64,000 bases of DNA from Micromonospora sp. WMMD882 (GTDB lineage: Bacteria; Actinomycetota; Actinomycetes; Mycobacteriales; Micromonosporaceae): the NCBI RefSeq assembly GCF_027497255.1, contig NZ_CP114903.1, positions 558,001 through 622,000 of the forward strand. Direction: 5' to 3'. Position numbers and translations under genes: made by a program. The notes under the pieces were generated by a model that was not told the origin of the DNA, did not search any database, and saw nothing but the letters and a program-made list of their open reading frames with translations. This document shows positions 35,849 through 44,867 of the stretch, piece by piece (position 1 is the stretch's first letter; the number at the start of each line of letters is the position of its first letter).

Positions 35849-37062
35849 GACGCGTACACCTCTTGGGCCGCGCCGACGCCTCCACCGGCCGTGACCGGCA
35901 CGTTCCCGGCGCGGAGCACCTGCTCGAGGGCGGCGAGGGTGAGCAGTACGGCCTCCTTGCGGGCATTGTGGCCCATGGTGCCGATCCGCCAGACCCGGCC
36001 GTGCAGGGGGCCGAAGGAGGTGCCGATCTCGATGCCGAAGTCGTTCAGCAGGGCGGCCCGCGCGGCGTCGCCGCCGAGCCCGGCGGGGATCTCGACCGCG
36101 ACCACGTTGTGCATCTTGTGGGCGACGTCGCCGAAGACGGTGAGGCCGAGACCACGGACGCCGGCCAGCATCGCGGCCCCGTGCCGGCGGTGTCGTTCGA
36201 CGGCCCGGTCGATGCCCTCCGCGACCAGCAGTCGCGCGCATTCGCGGGCGGCGTACAGCATCGTGGTGGCCTCGGTGTGGTGGTTGAGCCGCCGATCACC
36301 CCAGTAATCCATGATCATCGCGAGGTCGAAGTAGTTGGAGGCGATCCGGCTGCCGTGCGCGGCGTCTTGGTGCTCCCTGATTCCGGCCTCGACGTTCCTG
36401 CGGGCGTTGATCACGTCGGCCGCCCGAGGCGAGATGCTGACGGGTGCGCTGCCGGAGGGGCCGCCCAGGCACTTCTGCAGGCCCGCCGTCGCGACATCGA
36501 GGCCCCAGGCGTCCAGCTCGAAGGTGTTGCCCCCGAGCGAGGCGGTGGCGTCGCAATAGAACAGGACGTCGTTGTCGCGACAGATCCGACCGATGTCGGC
36601 GAGGGGCTGGCACATGGTCGTGCTCGTGTCACCGTGCACGATGGCCAGTATCTTCGGGGAGACGGCGCGCACCGCCCGCTCGACCGTCTCCGGCTCGAAC
36701 ACTTCGCCCCACGGCGCCTCGATGGTGTGCACCTCGGCGCGGCAGCGTTCGGCGATCTCGACCAGCAGGTGGCCGAAGCGGCCGAAGATTGGCACGAGCA
36801 CCCGGTCGCCGGGCTCGATCAGCGAGACCAGCGCGGCCTCGATGCCGGCCCGGGAGGTGCCGTCGACCAGGAACGTCTGCTGGTTGGTGGTGCGGAACAC
36901 CGCCCGGTAGAGCGCCATCGTCTCGGTCATGTAGGCGGTCATCGAGGGGTCGAACTGCCCGACGAGTTGCGCCGACATCGCGCGAAGGACCCGGGGGTCG
37001 GCGGTGATCGGGCCGGGCCCCATCAGGAGCCGGGTGGGTGGATGGATCGGCTCGGTAAGCAT
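35845..37062 (-). CDS. pucG: (S)-ureidoglycine-glyoxylate aminotransferase
   Basis: A 405-residue class V PLP aminotransferase. RLLMGPGPITADPRVLRAMSAQLVGQFDP starts the fold, GTSRAGIEAALVSLIEPGDRVLV forms the cofactor loop, and HGDTSTTMCQP and YCDATASLGG precede the PLP lysine in AGLQKCLGGPSG. The active-site context and gene neighbours match PucG, which transfers the amino group of ureidoglycine to glyoxylate, giving oxalurate and glycine. Serine/alanine-glyoxylate aminotransferases are close paralogues. It is the first gene of the pucG-allC-rpiR operon. AGGAG lies about 13 bases before the ATG. Confidence 0.83.
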   Translation of the reverse strand: MLTEPIHPPTRLLMGPGPITADPRVLRAMSAQLVGQFDPSMTAYMTETMALYRAVFRTTNQQTFLVDGTSRAGIEAALVSLIEPGDRVLVPIFGRFGHLLVEIAERCRAEVHTIEAPWGEVFEPETVERAVRAVSPKILAIVHGDTSTTMCQPLADIGRICRDNDVLFYCDATASLGGNTFELDAWGLDVATAGLQKCLGGPSGSAPVSISPRAADVINARRNVEAGIREHQDAAHGSRIASNYFDLAMIMDYWGDRRLNHHTEATTMLYAARECARLLVAEGIDRAVERHRRHGAAMLAGVRGLGLTVFGDVAHKMHNVVAVEIPAGLGGDAARAALLNDFGIEIGTSFGPLHGRVWRIGTMGHNARKEAVLLTLAALEQVLRAGNVPVTAGGGVGAAQEVYAS

Positions 37063-37112
37063 GGTGGCGTGCGGGCTCCTTCCCGTGCGGCCCGGGCGTC
37101 GCATCAGCCTAT

Positions 37113-37126
37113 GAAACCCGTGTTTC
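37113..37126. promoter_or_regulatory. inverted repeat in the divergent pucG/amidase promoter
   Basis: GAAACCCGTGTTTC is a GAAAC/GTTTC dyad with a four-base centre, midway between two divergent ureide genes. A second dyad, CGGAAC...GTTCCG, overlaps the amidase start near 37189-37215. Either could bind PucR or the RpiR regulator. Confidence 0.4.
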
Positions 37127-37204
37127 GTGCGGATTTCTCGCCCTGCCAGGGCATCTGGCCTTTTGGATGCCCGTCGTCGGCCCGCCTCGGAACATGATTG
37201 AAAC

Positions 37205-38770
37205 ATGAGTTCCGTAGGGTCTGGGCCCGTGGGCGCCCCCGACGAACACAGTGCCGCGGACCTTCGATCGAGTGCGGCCGACGGGTTGATGGACGCGTTC
37301 TGGGCATACGAGCGCGCTCTCATGACCGACGACCTCGACGCGCTCGACCGGCTCTTCGCGCCGGGGCCGGCGACCCTGCGCGGCGACCCGGACGGGCTGT
37401 TGGTCGGTCACGACCGGATCCGCGACTTCCGTCAGGGCCGCGGTGGCGCCCCGCCACGGCGCGTCGTGCGGGTGCACGTCCGGCCGATCGATGCCGACCA
37501 TGCTCTCGTCGTCGCCGTCACGGAAGCCGAGCGCGGCGGTCGCGGCCTCCAGACCCAGCTGTGGCAACGCGCGCCGGCCGGATGGGTGGTGAGCGCCGCC
37601 CACGTCGCCCTGCCCGTGCCCGCCCTCGACACCAGGATCTGGCGGGTCGTGGGTGATCCGCTCGTCCCGGCGACGGCCCCCGGAGTGCTCACCGGGCAGT
37701 CCGTGGCGGTCAAGGACCTGTACGCCGTGGCCGGTCAACGGGTGGGCGCCGGCAACCCGGCCCGGTTCGCCGCCGCACGGCCGGAGCCCCGGCACGCGGC
37801 GGCCGTCGAGGCGTTGCTGGCCGCAGGGGCGGACCTGCGCGGGATCGCCCGCACCGACGAGTTCGCCTACAGCCTCGCCGGCACCAACGTCCACACCGGC
37901 ACAGCCCCGAATCCCCAGGCGCCGGGCCGCATCTCGGGCGGATCGTCGTCCGGGCCGGCCAGCGCCGTCTCCCTGGGACACGCGACCATCGGCCTCGGCA
38001 CCGACACGGGTGGATCGATCCGGGTGCCGGCCTCCTATCAGGGGCTCTTCGGTTTCCGCCCCACCCACGGTGTCGTGTCCACCGACGGCGTGCTCCCGCT
38101 CGCGCCGTCCTTCGACACCGTCGGCTGGCTGACCCGCGACGCGGCCCTGCTGGCCACGGTCGGTGACGTCCTGCTACCCCCCGCACCCGGTCGCGCGTGC
38201 GGGGAGGCGGTCGTCGTGCCGGAACTGCTCGCCCTCGCTCACCCCGAGGTCGCCGCCCCGGTCGAGGCGTACGCCCGGGACCGGGCCGGCGCGGTCCGGG
38301 AAAGCTGGCAGCTGACGGAACTGCCTGCCTGGCTCACGGCATTCCAGACCCGGCAGGCGTGGGAGGCCTGGCAGGCGCACGGCGAGTGGCTGGCGCCCCG
38401 GCTCGACACACTCGGCGCGGACGTGCGTGGCCGCTTCGAGATGGCGTCGCGGGTCAGCGAGGACGACGCCGCCCGCGCCGCCGAGCAGGTGGCCGTCGCG
38501 CGACGACGCATCCGCGAGACGGTCGGCGATCGGGTGCTCGTGCTTCCGTCAGCCTCCTCCGTGGCGCCGCGCGTCGGTCAGGGGCTGACGGACATTCGCC
38601 ACTCCACCATGCAGTTGACCTGCCTCGCCGGCATCGGCGGGCTGCCCGCCGTCAGCCTGCCGACCGCAACGGCCGATGGACTCCCGTGCGGTGTCTGCCT
38701 CGTCGCGCCCGCCGATCGTGACCGGGATCTGCTGCGCCTCGCGGCCGAGCTCGCGGTCGCGAAGCGGTAG
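37205..38770 (+). CDS. AtzH-like domain fused to amidase-signature hydrolase
   Basis: A 521-residue two-domain protein. Residues ~20-140 form an AtzH/DUF3225 SnoaL-like domain (LMDAFWAYERALMTDDLDALDRLFAP, LQTQLWQRAPAGWVVSAAHVA). Residues ~145-521 are an amidase-signature enzyme with the Lys-Ser-Ser triad: Lys170 in VAVKDLY, cis-Ser near 247 in SGGSSSGPAS and nucleophile Ser271 in GTDTGGSIRVPA. Enterobacterial purine-catabolism clusters encode an AtzH-like protein and an AtzE-like amidase as separate genes (hpxZ, hpxY, from memory). A role on a ureide such as oxalurate is therefore attractive but unproven. It is divergent from pucG and nine bases from the mocA-like gene. Confidence 0.85.
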   Translation: MSSVGSGPVGAPDEHSAADLRSSAADGLMDAFWAYERALMTDDLDALDRLFAPGPATLRGDPDGLLVGHDRIRDFRQGRGGAPPRRVVRVHVRPIDADHALVVAVTEAERGGRGLQTQLWQRAPAGWVVSAAHVALPVPALDTRIWRVVGDPLVPATAPGVLTGQSVAVKDLYAVAGQRVGAGNPARFAAARPEPRHAAAVEALLAAGADLRGIARTDEFAYSLAGTNVHTGTAPNPQAPGRISGGSSSGPASAVSLGHATIGLGTDTGGSIRVPASYQGLFGFRPTHGVVSTDGVLPLAPSFDTVGWLTRDAALLATVGDVLLPPAPGRACGEAVVVPELLALAHPEVAAPVEAYARDRAGAVRESWQLTELPAWLTAFQTRQAWEAWQAHGEWLAPRLDTLGADVRGRFEMASRVSEDDAARAAEQVAVARRRIRETVGDRVLVLPSASSVAPRVGQGLTDIRHSTMQLTCLAGIGGLPAVSLPTATADGLPCGVCLVAPADRDRDLLRLAAELAVAKR

Positions 38771-38779
38771 CGGGCGACC

Positions 38780-39421
38780 GTGGACGCCCGACAGGCGGGG
38801 ACGCCGTCGGTCGCCGGTCTGGTGCTGGCCGCCGGGGCGGGCCGGCGATACGGCCGTCCCAAGGCCCTGGTGGAGCGCGACGGCCAGCTGCTCGTGGAGC
38901 GTGCGTCGGCCACGGCCCGCGACGGCGGCTGCCGGCCCGTCGTGACGGTGCTCGGTGCGGCGGCCCCGGCTGTGCGCGCCCGGGCCGACCTCGGTGCCGC
39001 CGTCGTGATCGACAATCCCGACTGGGCGACCGGGATGGGCTCCTCGCTGCGCGCCGGCATCGCCGCCCTGTGGGCGACCGAGGCCGTCGCCGTCATCGTG
39101 CTCCTGGTGGACATGCCCGGCGTCACCCCGGAGGCCGTACGCCGGCTCACCGCGCTCGCCGGCCCCGACGCGCTCGCCATGGCCGGCTACGGCAGCCACC
39201 GGGGCCACCCCGTCCTGCTCGGGCGGGCGCACTGGGCGGATGTCGCCGCGCTGGCCGTCGGCGACGTGGGCGCCCGCCCGTATCTTCGGCACCGCGCGGC
39301 GGACCTGCGCGTCGTGCCATGCGGGGACATCGCCAGCGGCGCTGACCTCGACACCGACCAGGACAAGGAGAACGGTCCCGGGACCGATCGGGCGAGCGGG
39401 CGCCGGGGGCGACATGCGTGA
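38780..39421 (+). CDS. molybdenum cofactor nucleotidyltransferase (MocA-like)
   Basis: A 213-residue NTP transferase of the MobA/MocA family that converts molybdopterin to the CTP-derived cofactor needed by xanthine dehydrogenase. The nucleotide loop LVLAAGAGRRYGRPKALVERDG, the DMPGVTPEAVRRL metal motif and GSHRGHPVLLGRAHW are visible. The GTG at 38780 follows the amidase stop by nine bases, and the 3' end overlaps xdhC by eight bases. The C-terminal tail (DQDKENGPGTDRASGRRG) looks disordered. Confidence 0.87.
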   Translation: MDARQAGTPSVAGLVLAAGAGRRYGRPKALVERDGQLLVERASATARDGGCRPVVTVLGAAAPAVRARADLGAAVVIDNPDWATGMGSSLRAGIAALWATEAVAVIVLLVDMPGVTPEAVRRLTALAGPDALAMAGYGSHRGHPVLLGRAHWADVAALAVGDVGARPYLRHRAADLRVVPCGDIASGADLDTDQDKENGPGTDRASGRRGRHA

Positions 39422-40523
39422 GGTGCTGGACGACCTGCTGCGGTGGTGGCGGGCGGGTGAGCCGGTCGGCCTCGCCACCGTCACCGCCACCTGGCACAGC
39501 GCCCCGCGCCAGCCCGGCGCGACGATGCTGGTCGGGCCGGACGGCACGGTCGTCGGCAGCGTCTCGGGCGGCTGCGTCGAGGCCGAGGTCTACGAGCTGT
39601 GCCGTGCGGTGATGGCCTCCGGGGTGCCCCGCGCCCACCGCTACGGAGTCAGCGACGACGACGCCTTCGCCGTGGGTCTGACCTGCGGCGGCACCATCGA
39701 CCTCTTCGTGGAGCGGGTTGATCGGAACACGTTTCCGGAACTGGCCGAGGTCGCCGCCGCGATCGCCGGCCGGGTGCCCGTCGGCGTGCTCACCTGCGTC
39801 GACGGTCCGCCTGGTCGGATCGGTCGGCATCTGACGCTCGGGCCCGACACGCGTCGTGGCTCGCTCGGCTCGCCGCGGCTCGACGCCGCCGCCGCCGACG
39901 ACGGGCGCGGCCTGCTCGCCGCCGGCCGGACCGGCCTGCTGCGCTACGGCCCGGACGGGCAACGGCGGGGCGACGAGCTGACCCTGTTCTGCAGTGCCTA
40001 CGCCCCGCCCGCCCGGATGATCGTTTTCGGGGCCGTCGACTTCGCCGCGGCGGTCGCCCGCATCGGCGCCTTCCTCGGCTACCGGGTCACCGTCTGCGAC
40101 GCCCGTGGGGTCTTCGCCACCCGACGGCGTTTCCCCGACGCCCACGAGGTGGTCGTGGACTGGCCGCACCGCTACCTCGCCGGGCAGGCCCGCGCCGGGC
40201 AGGTCGACGACCGGACCGTGGTCTGCGTGCTCACCCACGACCCCAAGTTCGACGTGCCCGTCCTGCGGGTGGCCCTCGATCTGCCACTGGCCTACGTGGG
40301 CGCTATGGGCTCCCGGCGTACGCACGCGGACCGGATCGCCCGACTGCGCGAGGCGGGTGTGCCCGAGTCCGCGCTGGCCCGGCTGTCCTCGCCGATCGGG
40401 CTCGATCTCGGCGCCCGCACGCCGGAGGAGACCGCCGTCAGCATCGCCGCGGAGATCGTCGCCACCCGCTGGGCCGGCACCGGAGAACGACTGTCCGGGA
40501 CTGACGGACGGATCCACCGCTGA
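39414..40523 (+). CDS. xdhC: XdhC/CoxI-family XDH maturation protein
   Basis: A 369-residue XdhC-type protein that binds molybdenum cofactor, assists its sulfuration and delivers it to xanthine dehydrogenase. The N-terminal domain has TATWHSAPRQPGATMLVGPDGTVVGSVSGGCVEAEVY with the conserved Cys, and LTCGGTIDLFVE. The C-terminal Rossmann domain has RMIVFGAVDFAAAVARIGAFLGYRVTVCDARGVFA and GAMGSRRTHADRIARL. The ATG overlaps the mocA-like stop, so the two maturation genes are coupled. It is convergent with pucR ten bases away. Confidence 0.92.
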   Translation: MREVLDDLLRWWRAGEPVGLATVTATWHSAPRQPGATMLVGPDGTVVGSVSGGCVEAEVYELCRAVMASGVPRAHRYGVSDDDAFAVGLTCGGTIDLFVERVDRNTFPELAEVAAAIAGRVPVGVLTCVDGPPGRIGRHLTLGPDTRRGSLGSPRLDAAAADDGRGLLAAGRTGLLRYGPDGQRRGDELTLFCSAYAPPARMIVFGAVDFAAAVARIGAFLGYRVTVCDARGVFATRRRFPDAHEVVVDWPHRYLAGQARAGQVDDRTVVCVLTHDPKFDVPVLRVALDLPLAYVGAMGSRRTHADRIARLREAGVPESALARLSSPIGLDLGARTPEETAVSIAAEIVATRWAGTGERLSGTDGRIHR

Positions 40524-40533
40524 GGTGGGGGCG

Positions 40534-42162
40534 TCAGCGCCCGAACGGCAGGTCACCGTCCGAGGGGAGACGCAGTGCGAGGAAGAAGTCGACCCGGTCC
40601 TCGAAACGGGTCAGGTCGCGCCCGGTGAGTTGCTCGATCCGGCCAATCCGGTAACGCAGCGTGTTGACGTGGACGTGCAGGAGGGCGGCGCAGCGGCTCC
40701 ACGACCCCGACGAGGCCAGGAAGACACTCAACGTCCGTAGCAGCTCGGCGTGGTGCGCCCGGTCGTACTCCACCAGCGGGCCGAGCAGTCTGTCCCGGAA
40801 CGAGCGCCGCGTGGCCGCCGGCACCCCGGCCAGCAACAGCAGGTGGGAGGTGAGTTCACCGGCGTCGACCACGGTCGCCGCCTCGGGGCGGGCGATCGCG
40901 GTCCGCAGGGCGTGCCGGGCCTCCGCGACGGCGCCGGTGAGCGCCTCGGCCCCGTTGACCAGGGCGCTGACGCCGACCGCGAGCCGGCCGGCGCCGATTC
41001 CCGGGCCCAGCACGGCCACCGAGGCACGGATCGTGTCGAGCACACCGGCCACCCGCTCGGGCGGGACGGCCAGCACGGCGAGCACGGCCTCCGGTATGGC
41101 GTGACCGGTCACCACGGTGGGCTCCCCGGCCGGTCGGACGATCTCGTCGCAGACCGCCACCGCCAGTTCCGGTGGTGTGCTCAGGCCGGTGAAGCTGACG
41201 GCCGCCGCCAGGAACATCGCGTCGGGCTTCAGCCCGCACGCCCGCAGCCGCCCGCCCAGGTCACCCGGTCCGCCCCGGCCGGCAAGCGCCGCGCCCACCT
41301 GGTCGGCGAGCCGCCGCTCGATCCGTACCGCCTCGTCCACCTGCACCCGTTCCATCGCCACCAGGCTGGTCAGCTCGGCGGCGACGTCTGGTGGGACCGG
41401 TGGGGCGGCGCGGTCGCCGGCCTCCGGCGGGGTACCGCGATCGAGGGCGTCCGGGGGCGCGTCGCGGGCGGCGTAGGCGAGCAGCCAGGACGCAAGCCGG
41501 TGCGCGGGCCGGCCGGGCACACCGACCACCTCCAACCGGCGGCCGTCCACGGTCACCCGGGCCGGCAGCCGTCCGGCCGAGACGAACGCCGTCGCCAGCT
41601 CGCCGAGGGCGCCCGCCCGCAGCGCAGCGGTGCCCACCACGAGCCGCCCGGTCGGTGTCAGCACCCAGCAGTCCACCCCGAGGTCGGCCGCGACCGGTTG
41701 GATCAGGTCGACCAGCCGAGCGCCGGCCGCCATCGCGGCGACCAGGCCCCGGTGCCGACCCAGCACGGTGGCGAGGCCGGTGGACCGGTGCGCCCACAGC
41801 GACGGCGTGACCTCGTCGATGACGTCGCGGAACGATATCTCGACCGGCACCTCGAACAGCGGCATGCGGTGCCGGCGGCACGCCTCCACCAGGTCCTCGG
41901 GCACTGAACCGAAAGCCGCGTCGCCCGCGCCGATCGCGGTCACCTCGGCGGCGGCGCAGGCGGCGACGAACGCCTCCGAGTCGGCTGGCTCACGTCGCCA
42001 CATCAAGCCGGTCAGCACGATCTCCCCGCCAGCCAGGTATCGGCGTGGGTCGGGCAGGTCGGTCACGAAGACCCGGCTTACCGGGCGCTCCAGGTCGCCG
42101 TCGCCAACCAGCAGCGTCAGCCGTAGTCGCGGCGTGGCCAGTGTGTCGCGCAACAGCATCAC
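40534..42162 (-). CDS. pucR: PucR-family transcriptional regulator
   Basis: A 542-residue regulator. The N-terminal PucR domain (VSRVFVTDLPDPRRYLAGGEIVLTGL) senses an effector. A GGDEF-like CdaR middle region spans roughly 290-440. A C-terminal HTH_30 (SWSRCAALLHVHVNTLRYRIGRIEQLTGRDL) binds DNA. In Bacillus the relative controls purine degradation in response to ureides. Here it is transcribed divergently from the uraD-to-allantoinase operon, so local control is likely. The GTG start at 42162 follows GGAGGG; ATG 42159 directly after it is an alternative. Confidence 0.9.
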   Translation of the reverse strand: MMLLRDTLATPRLRLTLLVGDGDLERPVSRVFVTDLPDPRRYLAGGEIVLTGLMWRREPADSEAFVAACAAAEVTAIGAGDAAFGSVPEDLVEACRRHRMPLFEVPVEISFRDVIDEVTPSLWAHRSTGLATVLGRHRGLVAAMAAGARLVDLIQPVAADLGVDCWVLTPTGRLVVGTAALRAGALGELATAFVSAGRLPARVTVDGRRLEVVGVPGRPAHRLASWLLAYAARDAPPDALDRGTPPEAGDRAAPPVPPDVAAELTSLVAMERVQVDEAVRIERRLADQVGAALAGRGGPGDLGGRLRACGLKPDAMFLAAAVSFTGLSTPPELAVAVCDEIVRPAGEPTVVTGHAIPEAVLAVLAVPPERVAGVLDTIRASVAVLGPGIGAGRLAVGVSALVNGAEALTGAVAEARHALRTAIARPEAATVVDAGELTSHLLLLAGVPAATRRSFRDRLLGPLVEYDRAHHAELLRTLSVFLASSGSWSRCAALLHVHVNTLRYRIGRIEQLTGRDLTRFEDRVDFFLALRLPSDGDLPFGR

Positions 42163-42195
42163 CCGCTGCCGCCCTCCGCGTCGGTGGTCGCGTTC

Positions 42196-42248
42196 GTTTG
42201 GAGAAACCTACGAAAAACCTACGGCGGGCATGTTTCGGATTCGGTTTC
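42196..42248. promoter_or_regulatory. divergent pucR/uraD control region
   Basis: The 143-bp intergenic space holds GTTTGGAGAAAC (42196-42207) and two further GTTTC elements at 42232 and 42244. Similar GAAAC/GTTTC halves occur in the pucG promoter. They are candidate operators for PucR, without proof. Confidence 0.35.
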
Positions 42249-42305
42249 CCCGCCGGTTCACCGGGCGTCGCCAGGCTGTTGTACTTCTCCACAACCGAGG
42301 GAGAG

Positions 42306-42824
42306 GTGATTGACATCGATCCGGTCAACGAGGCCCTCACCAGGTTCAACGCCCTTGCCGCAGCCGACGCCGAGCGCGACGTGCTGGCCTGCTGCCCGGC
42401 GCCGGCCTGGGCGCGAGAGATGGTCGCCGCGCGGCCGTACCCCGATCTCGACGCGCTGCTGGCGGTGGCCGACGCCGGGCTGCGGCGTCTGGCCTGGACG
42501 GAGGTCGCGCAGGCGATCGCCGCCCATCCCCGGATCGGGGAACGACCCGACGGCTCGACCCGGGAGTCTGCGTGGTCGCGTCGCGAGCAGGCGGGCGTCG
42601 CCGGATCCGACGCCGCGGCCCGGGAGGCGATGGCCGCGGCGAACCGGGCGTACGAGGAGCGGTTCGGGCACCTCTTCCTGGTCTGTGCCAGCGGGCGGGG
42701 CCAGTCGGAACTGCTCGCCGCCGCCCAGGCACGGCTGGCGAACGACGACGAGACCGAACGACGCGTGGCGCAGGACGAACTGCGCAAGATCGCCCTGCTT
42801 CGGCTCGAGAGGCTGCTGAGATGA
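42306..42824 (+). CDS. uraD: OHCU decarboxylase
   Basis: A 172-residue decarboxylase turning 2-oxo-4-hydroxy-4-carboxy-5-ureidoimidazoline into S-allantoin. The helical fold and active-site sequence AIAAHPRIGERP, with the catalytic His, are clear. REQAGV, ANRAYEERFGHLFLVCASGRGQSELL and LRKIALLRLERLL follow. The GTG at 42306 has GAGGGAGAG just before it. It opens a nine-gene operon, with most junctions overlapping, that runs to the small membrane gene at 50523. Confidence 0.93.
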   Translation: MIDIDPVNEALTRFNALAAADAERDVLACCPAPAWAREMVAARPYPDLDALLAVADAGLRRLAWTEVAQAIAAHPRIGERPDGSTRESAWSRREQAGVAGSDAAAREAMAAANRAYEERFGHLFLVCASGRGQSELLAAAQARLANDDETERRVAQDELRKIALLRLERLLR

Positions 42825-43162
42825 CGGACCGGTTCGCCGGCGTCTCCACTCACGTCCTCGACACGGGACGCGGGGCGCCCGCCCCGGACGTCCCGGTGCG
42901 GATCGAGCGACGCGACGCCGAGGGCTGGACCCGGCTGGCGGAGGGCCGCACCGACAACGACGGCCGGCTGCGTGACTGGGTGCCGGCCGGCGACTGGCGG
43001 GCCGGCGACTACCGGCTGCTGTTCCTGGTCGAGGCGCACCTCGGCGACACGGCGTTCTTCCCGGAAATCACCGTCGCCTTCCGGGTCCAGGACCCGGACC
43101 GGCACCACCACGTGCCGTTGCTGCTCAACCGCTACGGCTACACCACCTACCGGGGGAGTTGA
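42821..43162 (+). CDS. uraH: 5-hydroxyisourate hydrolase (transthyretin-like)
   Basis: A 113-residue transthyretin-like hydrolase opening 5-hydroxyisourate to OHCU. The N-terminal STHVLDTGRGAPAPDVPVRIER carries the first catalytic His. RTDNDGR and the invariant C-terminal YRGS end the family pattern. The length is typical for the bacterial enzyme. The ATG overlaps the uraD stop (ATGA). Confidence 0.95.
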   Translation: MTDRFAGVSTHVLDTGRGAPAPDVPVRIERRDAEGWTRLAEGRTDNDGRLRDWVPAGDWRAGDYRLLFLVEAHLGDTAFFPEITVAFRVQDPDRHHHVPLLLNRYGYTTYRGS

Positions 43163-43164
43163 GC

Positions 43165-44007
43165 GTGACCATCGTGCTCGGGGCGAACCAGTACGGCAAG
43201 GCCGAGACGCGGCTGGTGCGGGTGGACCGCGACGGCCCGCGGCACGAGCTGCGGGACCTCACCGTCACCGTGGCGCTCGCCGGTGACCTCGCGGCCACCC
43301 ACCTGACCGGAGACAACAGCCAGGTCCTGCCGACCGACTCGCAGAAGAACACCGTGTACGCCTTCGCCCGGCAGCACGGTGTGGACCAGATCGAGGACTT
43401 CGGACTGTTGCTCGCCCAGCACTTCGTCTCCTCCCAGGCCGCGATCGACCGGGCCCGCGTCGACCTGTCCGAGCACACCTGGCGCCGTCTCGGCCCGCAC
43501 TCCTTCCAGCGGGCCGGCAGCGAGACGCGCACCGCCACCGTCACCGTCACCGGCTCGGCGGCCGTGGTGGAGTCCGGCCTGACCGGGCTGGTGCTGCTCA
43601 ACTCGACCGACTCCGAGTTCACCGGGTACGTCCGCGACCGGTACACGACGCTGCCGGAGACGCGGGACCGGATCCTGGCCACCGAGGTGAACGCCCGCTG
43701 GCGGCACCGTGGCGTCGACGGCGAGTGGGCCGACTCGTACGCCGGGGCCCGGGCCGCGCTCGTCGCGGCGTTCGTCGAGACCTACAGCCTGTCGCTGCAG
43801 CAGACGCTCTACGCGATGGGACGGCGGGTGCTGCAGGACCGTCCGGAGATCGCCGAGGTGCACCTGGCGTTGCCCAACAAGCATCACCTGCCGGTGGACC
43901 TCACGCCCTTCGGGCTGGACAACCCGGGTGAGGTGTTCGTCGCCACCGACCGGCCGTACGGGCTGATCGAGGGCACGGTCACCCGGGCGGAGCCGGGGGC
44001 GCGGTGA
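43165..44007 (+). CDS. pucL: urate oxidase
   Basis: A 280-residue cofactor-free uricase oxidising urate to 5-hydroxyisourate. The fold repeats show YGKAETRLVRV (catalytic Lys), LTGDNSQVLPTDSQKNTVYAFA (Thr/Asp site), the HSF motif and FVETYSLSLQQTLYAMG. The protein is near the normal family length. GTG 43165 has GGGGAG six bases upstream. A TTG at 43159 overlapping the uraH stop is less likely. In Bacillus the enzyme is fused to the decarboxylase; here it is separate. Confidence 0.95.
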   Translation: MTIVLGANQYGKAETRLVRVDRDGPRHELRDLTVTVALAGDLAATHLTGDNSQVLPTDSQKNTVYAFARQHGVDQIEDFGLLLAQHFVSSQAAIDRARVDLSEHTWRRLGPHSFQRAGSETRTATVTVTGSAAVVESGLTGLVLLNSTDSEFTGYVRDRYTTLPETRDRILATEVNARWRHRGVDGEWADSYAGARAALVAAFVETYSLSLQQTLYAMGRRVLQDRPEIAEVHLALPNKHHLPVDLTPFGLDNPGEVFVATDRPYGLIEGTVTRAEPGAR

Positions 44008-44867
44008 TGGACTTCCTGTCGCCGGCCACCTGGGCGGAGGCGCTCGCCGCGAAGGCCGCGAACCCCGACGCGCTCCCGATCGCCGGGGGCACCGACGTGA
44101 TGGTCGAGCTGAACTTCGACCGCCGACGGCCGTCCGCCCTGCTCGATCTGACCCGGATCGGCGAGCTGACCGAGTGGGGCGCCGACGGTGATCTGCTGCG
44201 GATCGGGTCGGGGGTGACCTACGCGCGGATCATCACGGAGCTCGCCGACCGGCTGCCGGGGCTGGCGATGGCCGCCCGGACGGTGGGGTCACCGCAGATC
44301 CGCAACCGGGGCACGGTCGGCGGGAACCTGGGCTCCGCGTCGCCGGCGGGCGACGCCCTTCCGCCGCTGCTCGCGGCCGGTGGCCTGGTCGAGCTGGCCT
44401 CCACGCGCGGCGTGCGCCGGCTTCCGGTGGCGGAGTTCTTCACCGGGCCGAAGCGCACCGTTCGGGCACCGGACGAGCTGATCGCGGCGTTCCTGGTGCC
44501 GTCGCACCGCGGGCCGCACCAGTTCGCCAAGATCGGCTCCCGCAACGCCATGGTGATCGCGGTGTGCTCGTTCGCGCTCGCGCTGCGCCCGGTCACCGGC
44601 GAGGTCGGCACGGGCATCGGGTCTGCCGGGCCGACCCCGCTGCGCGCGACGCAGGCCGAACGGCTGCTCGCCGCCGAGTTGCCGTGGCGGACGGCGGCGG
44701 TGCTGCCCGAGGCCGTCGTGGGCCGCTTCGGTGAGCTGGTGGCCGGCGCCGCCGCCCCGATCGACGACATCCGCGGCACCGCCGCCTACCGCCGGCACGC
44801 GCTGTCCGTGCTGGCCCGCCGCACGCTGCGGTGGGCGTGGGAGGAACACCGGAGGGAGGGGCCATGA
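44007..44867 (+). CDS. xanthine dehydrogenase FAD-binding subunit
   Basis: A 286-residue medium subunit of a molybdopterin xanthine dehydrogenase, carrying FAD between the iron-sulfur and NAD sites. PIAGGTDVMVELNFDRRRP and GSPQIRNRGTVGGNLGSASPAGDALPPLLA form the flavin site. GTGIGSAGPTPLRATQAERLL closes the C-terminal domain. The ATG overlaps the uricase stop by one base; a GTG at 44004 is also in frame. Confidence 0.93.
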   Translation: MDFLSPATWAEALAAKAANPDALPIAGGTDVMVELNFDRRRPSALLDLTRIGELTEWGADGDLLRIGSGVTYARIITELADRLPGLAMAARTVGSPQIRNRGTVGGNLGSASPAGDALPPLLAAGGLVELASTRGVRRLPVAEFFTGPKRTVRAPDELIAAFLVPSHRGPHQFAKIGSRNAMVIAVCSFALALRPVTGEVGTGIGSAGPTPLRATQAERLLAAELPWRTAAVLPEAVVGRFGELVAGAAAPIDDIRGTAAYRRHALSVLARRTLRWAWEEHRREGP

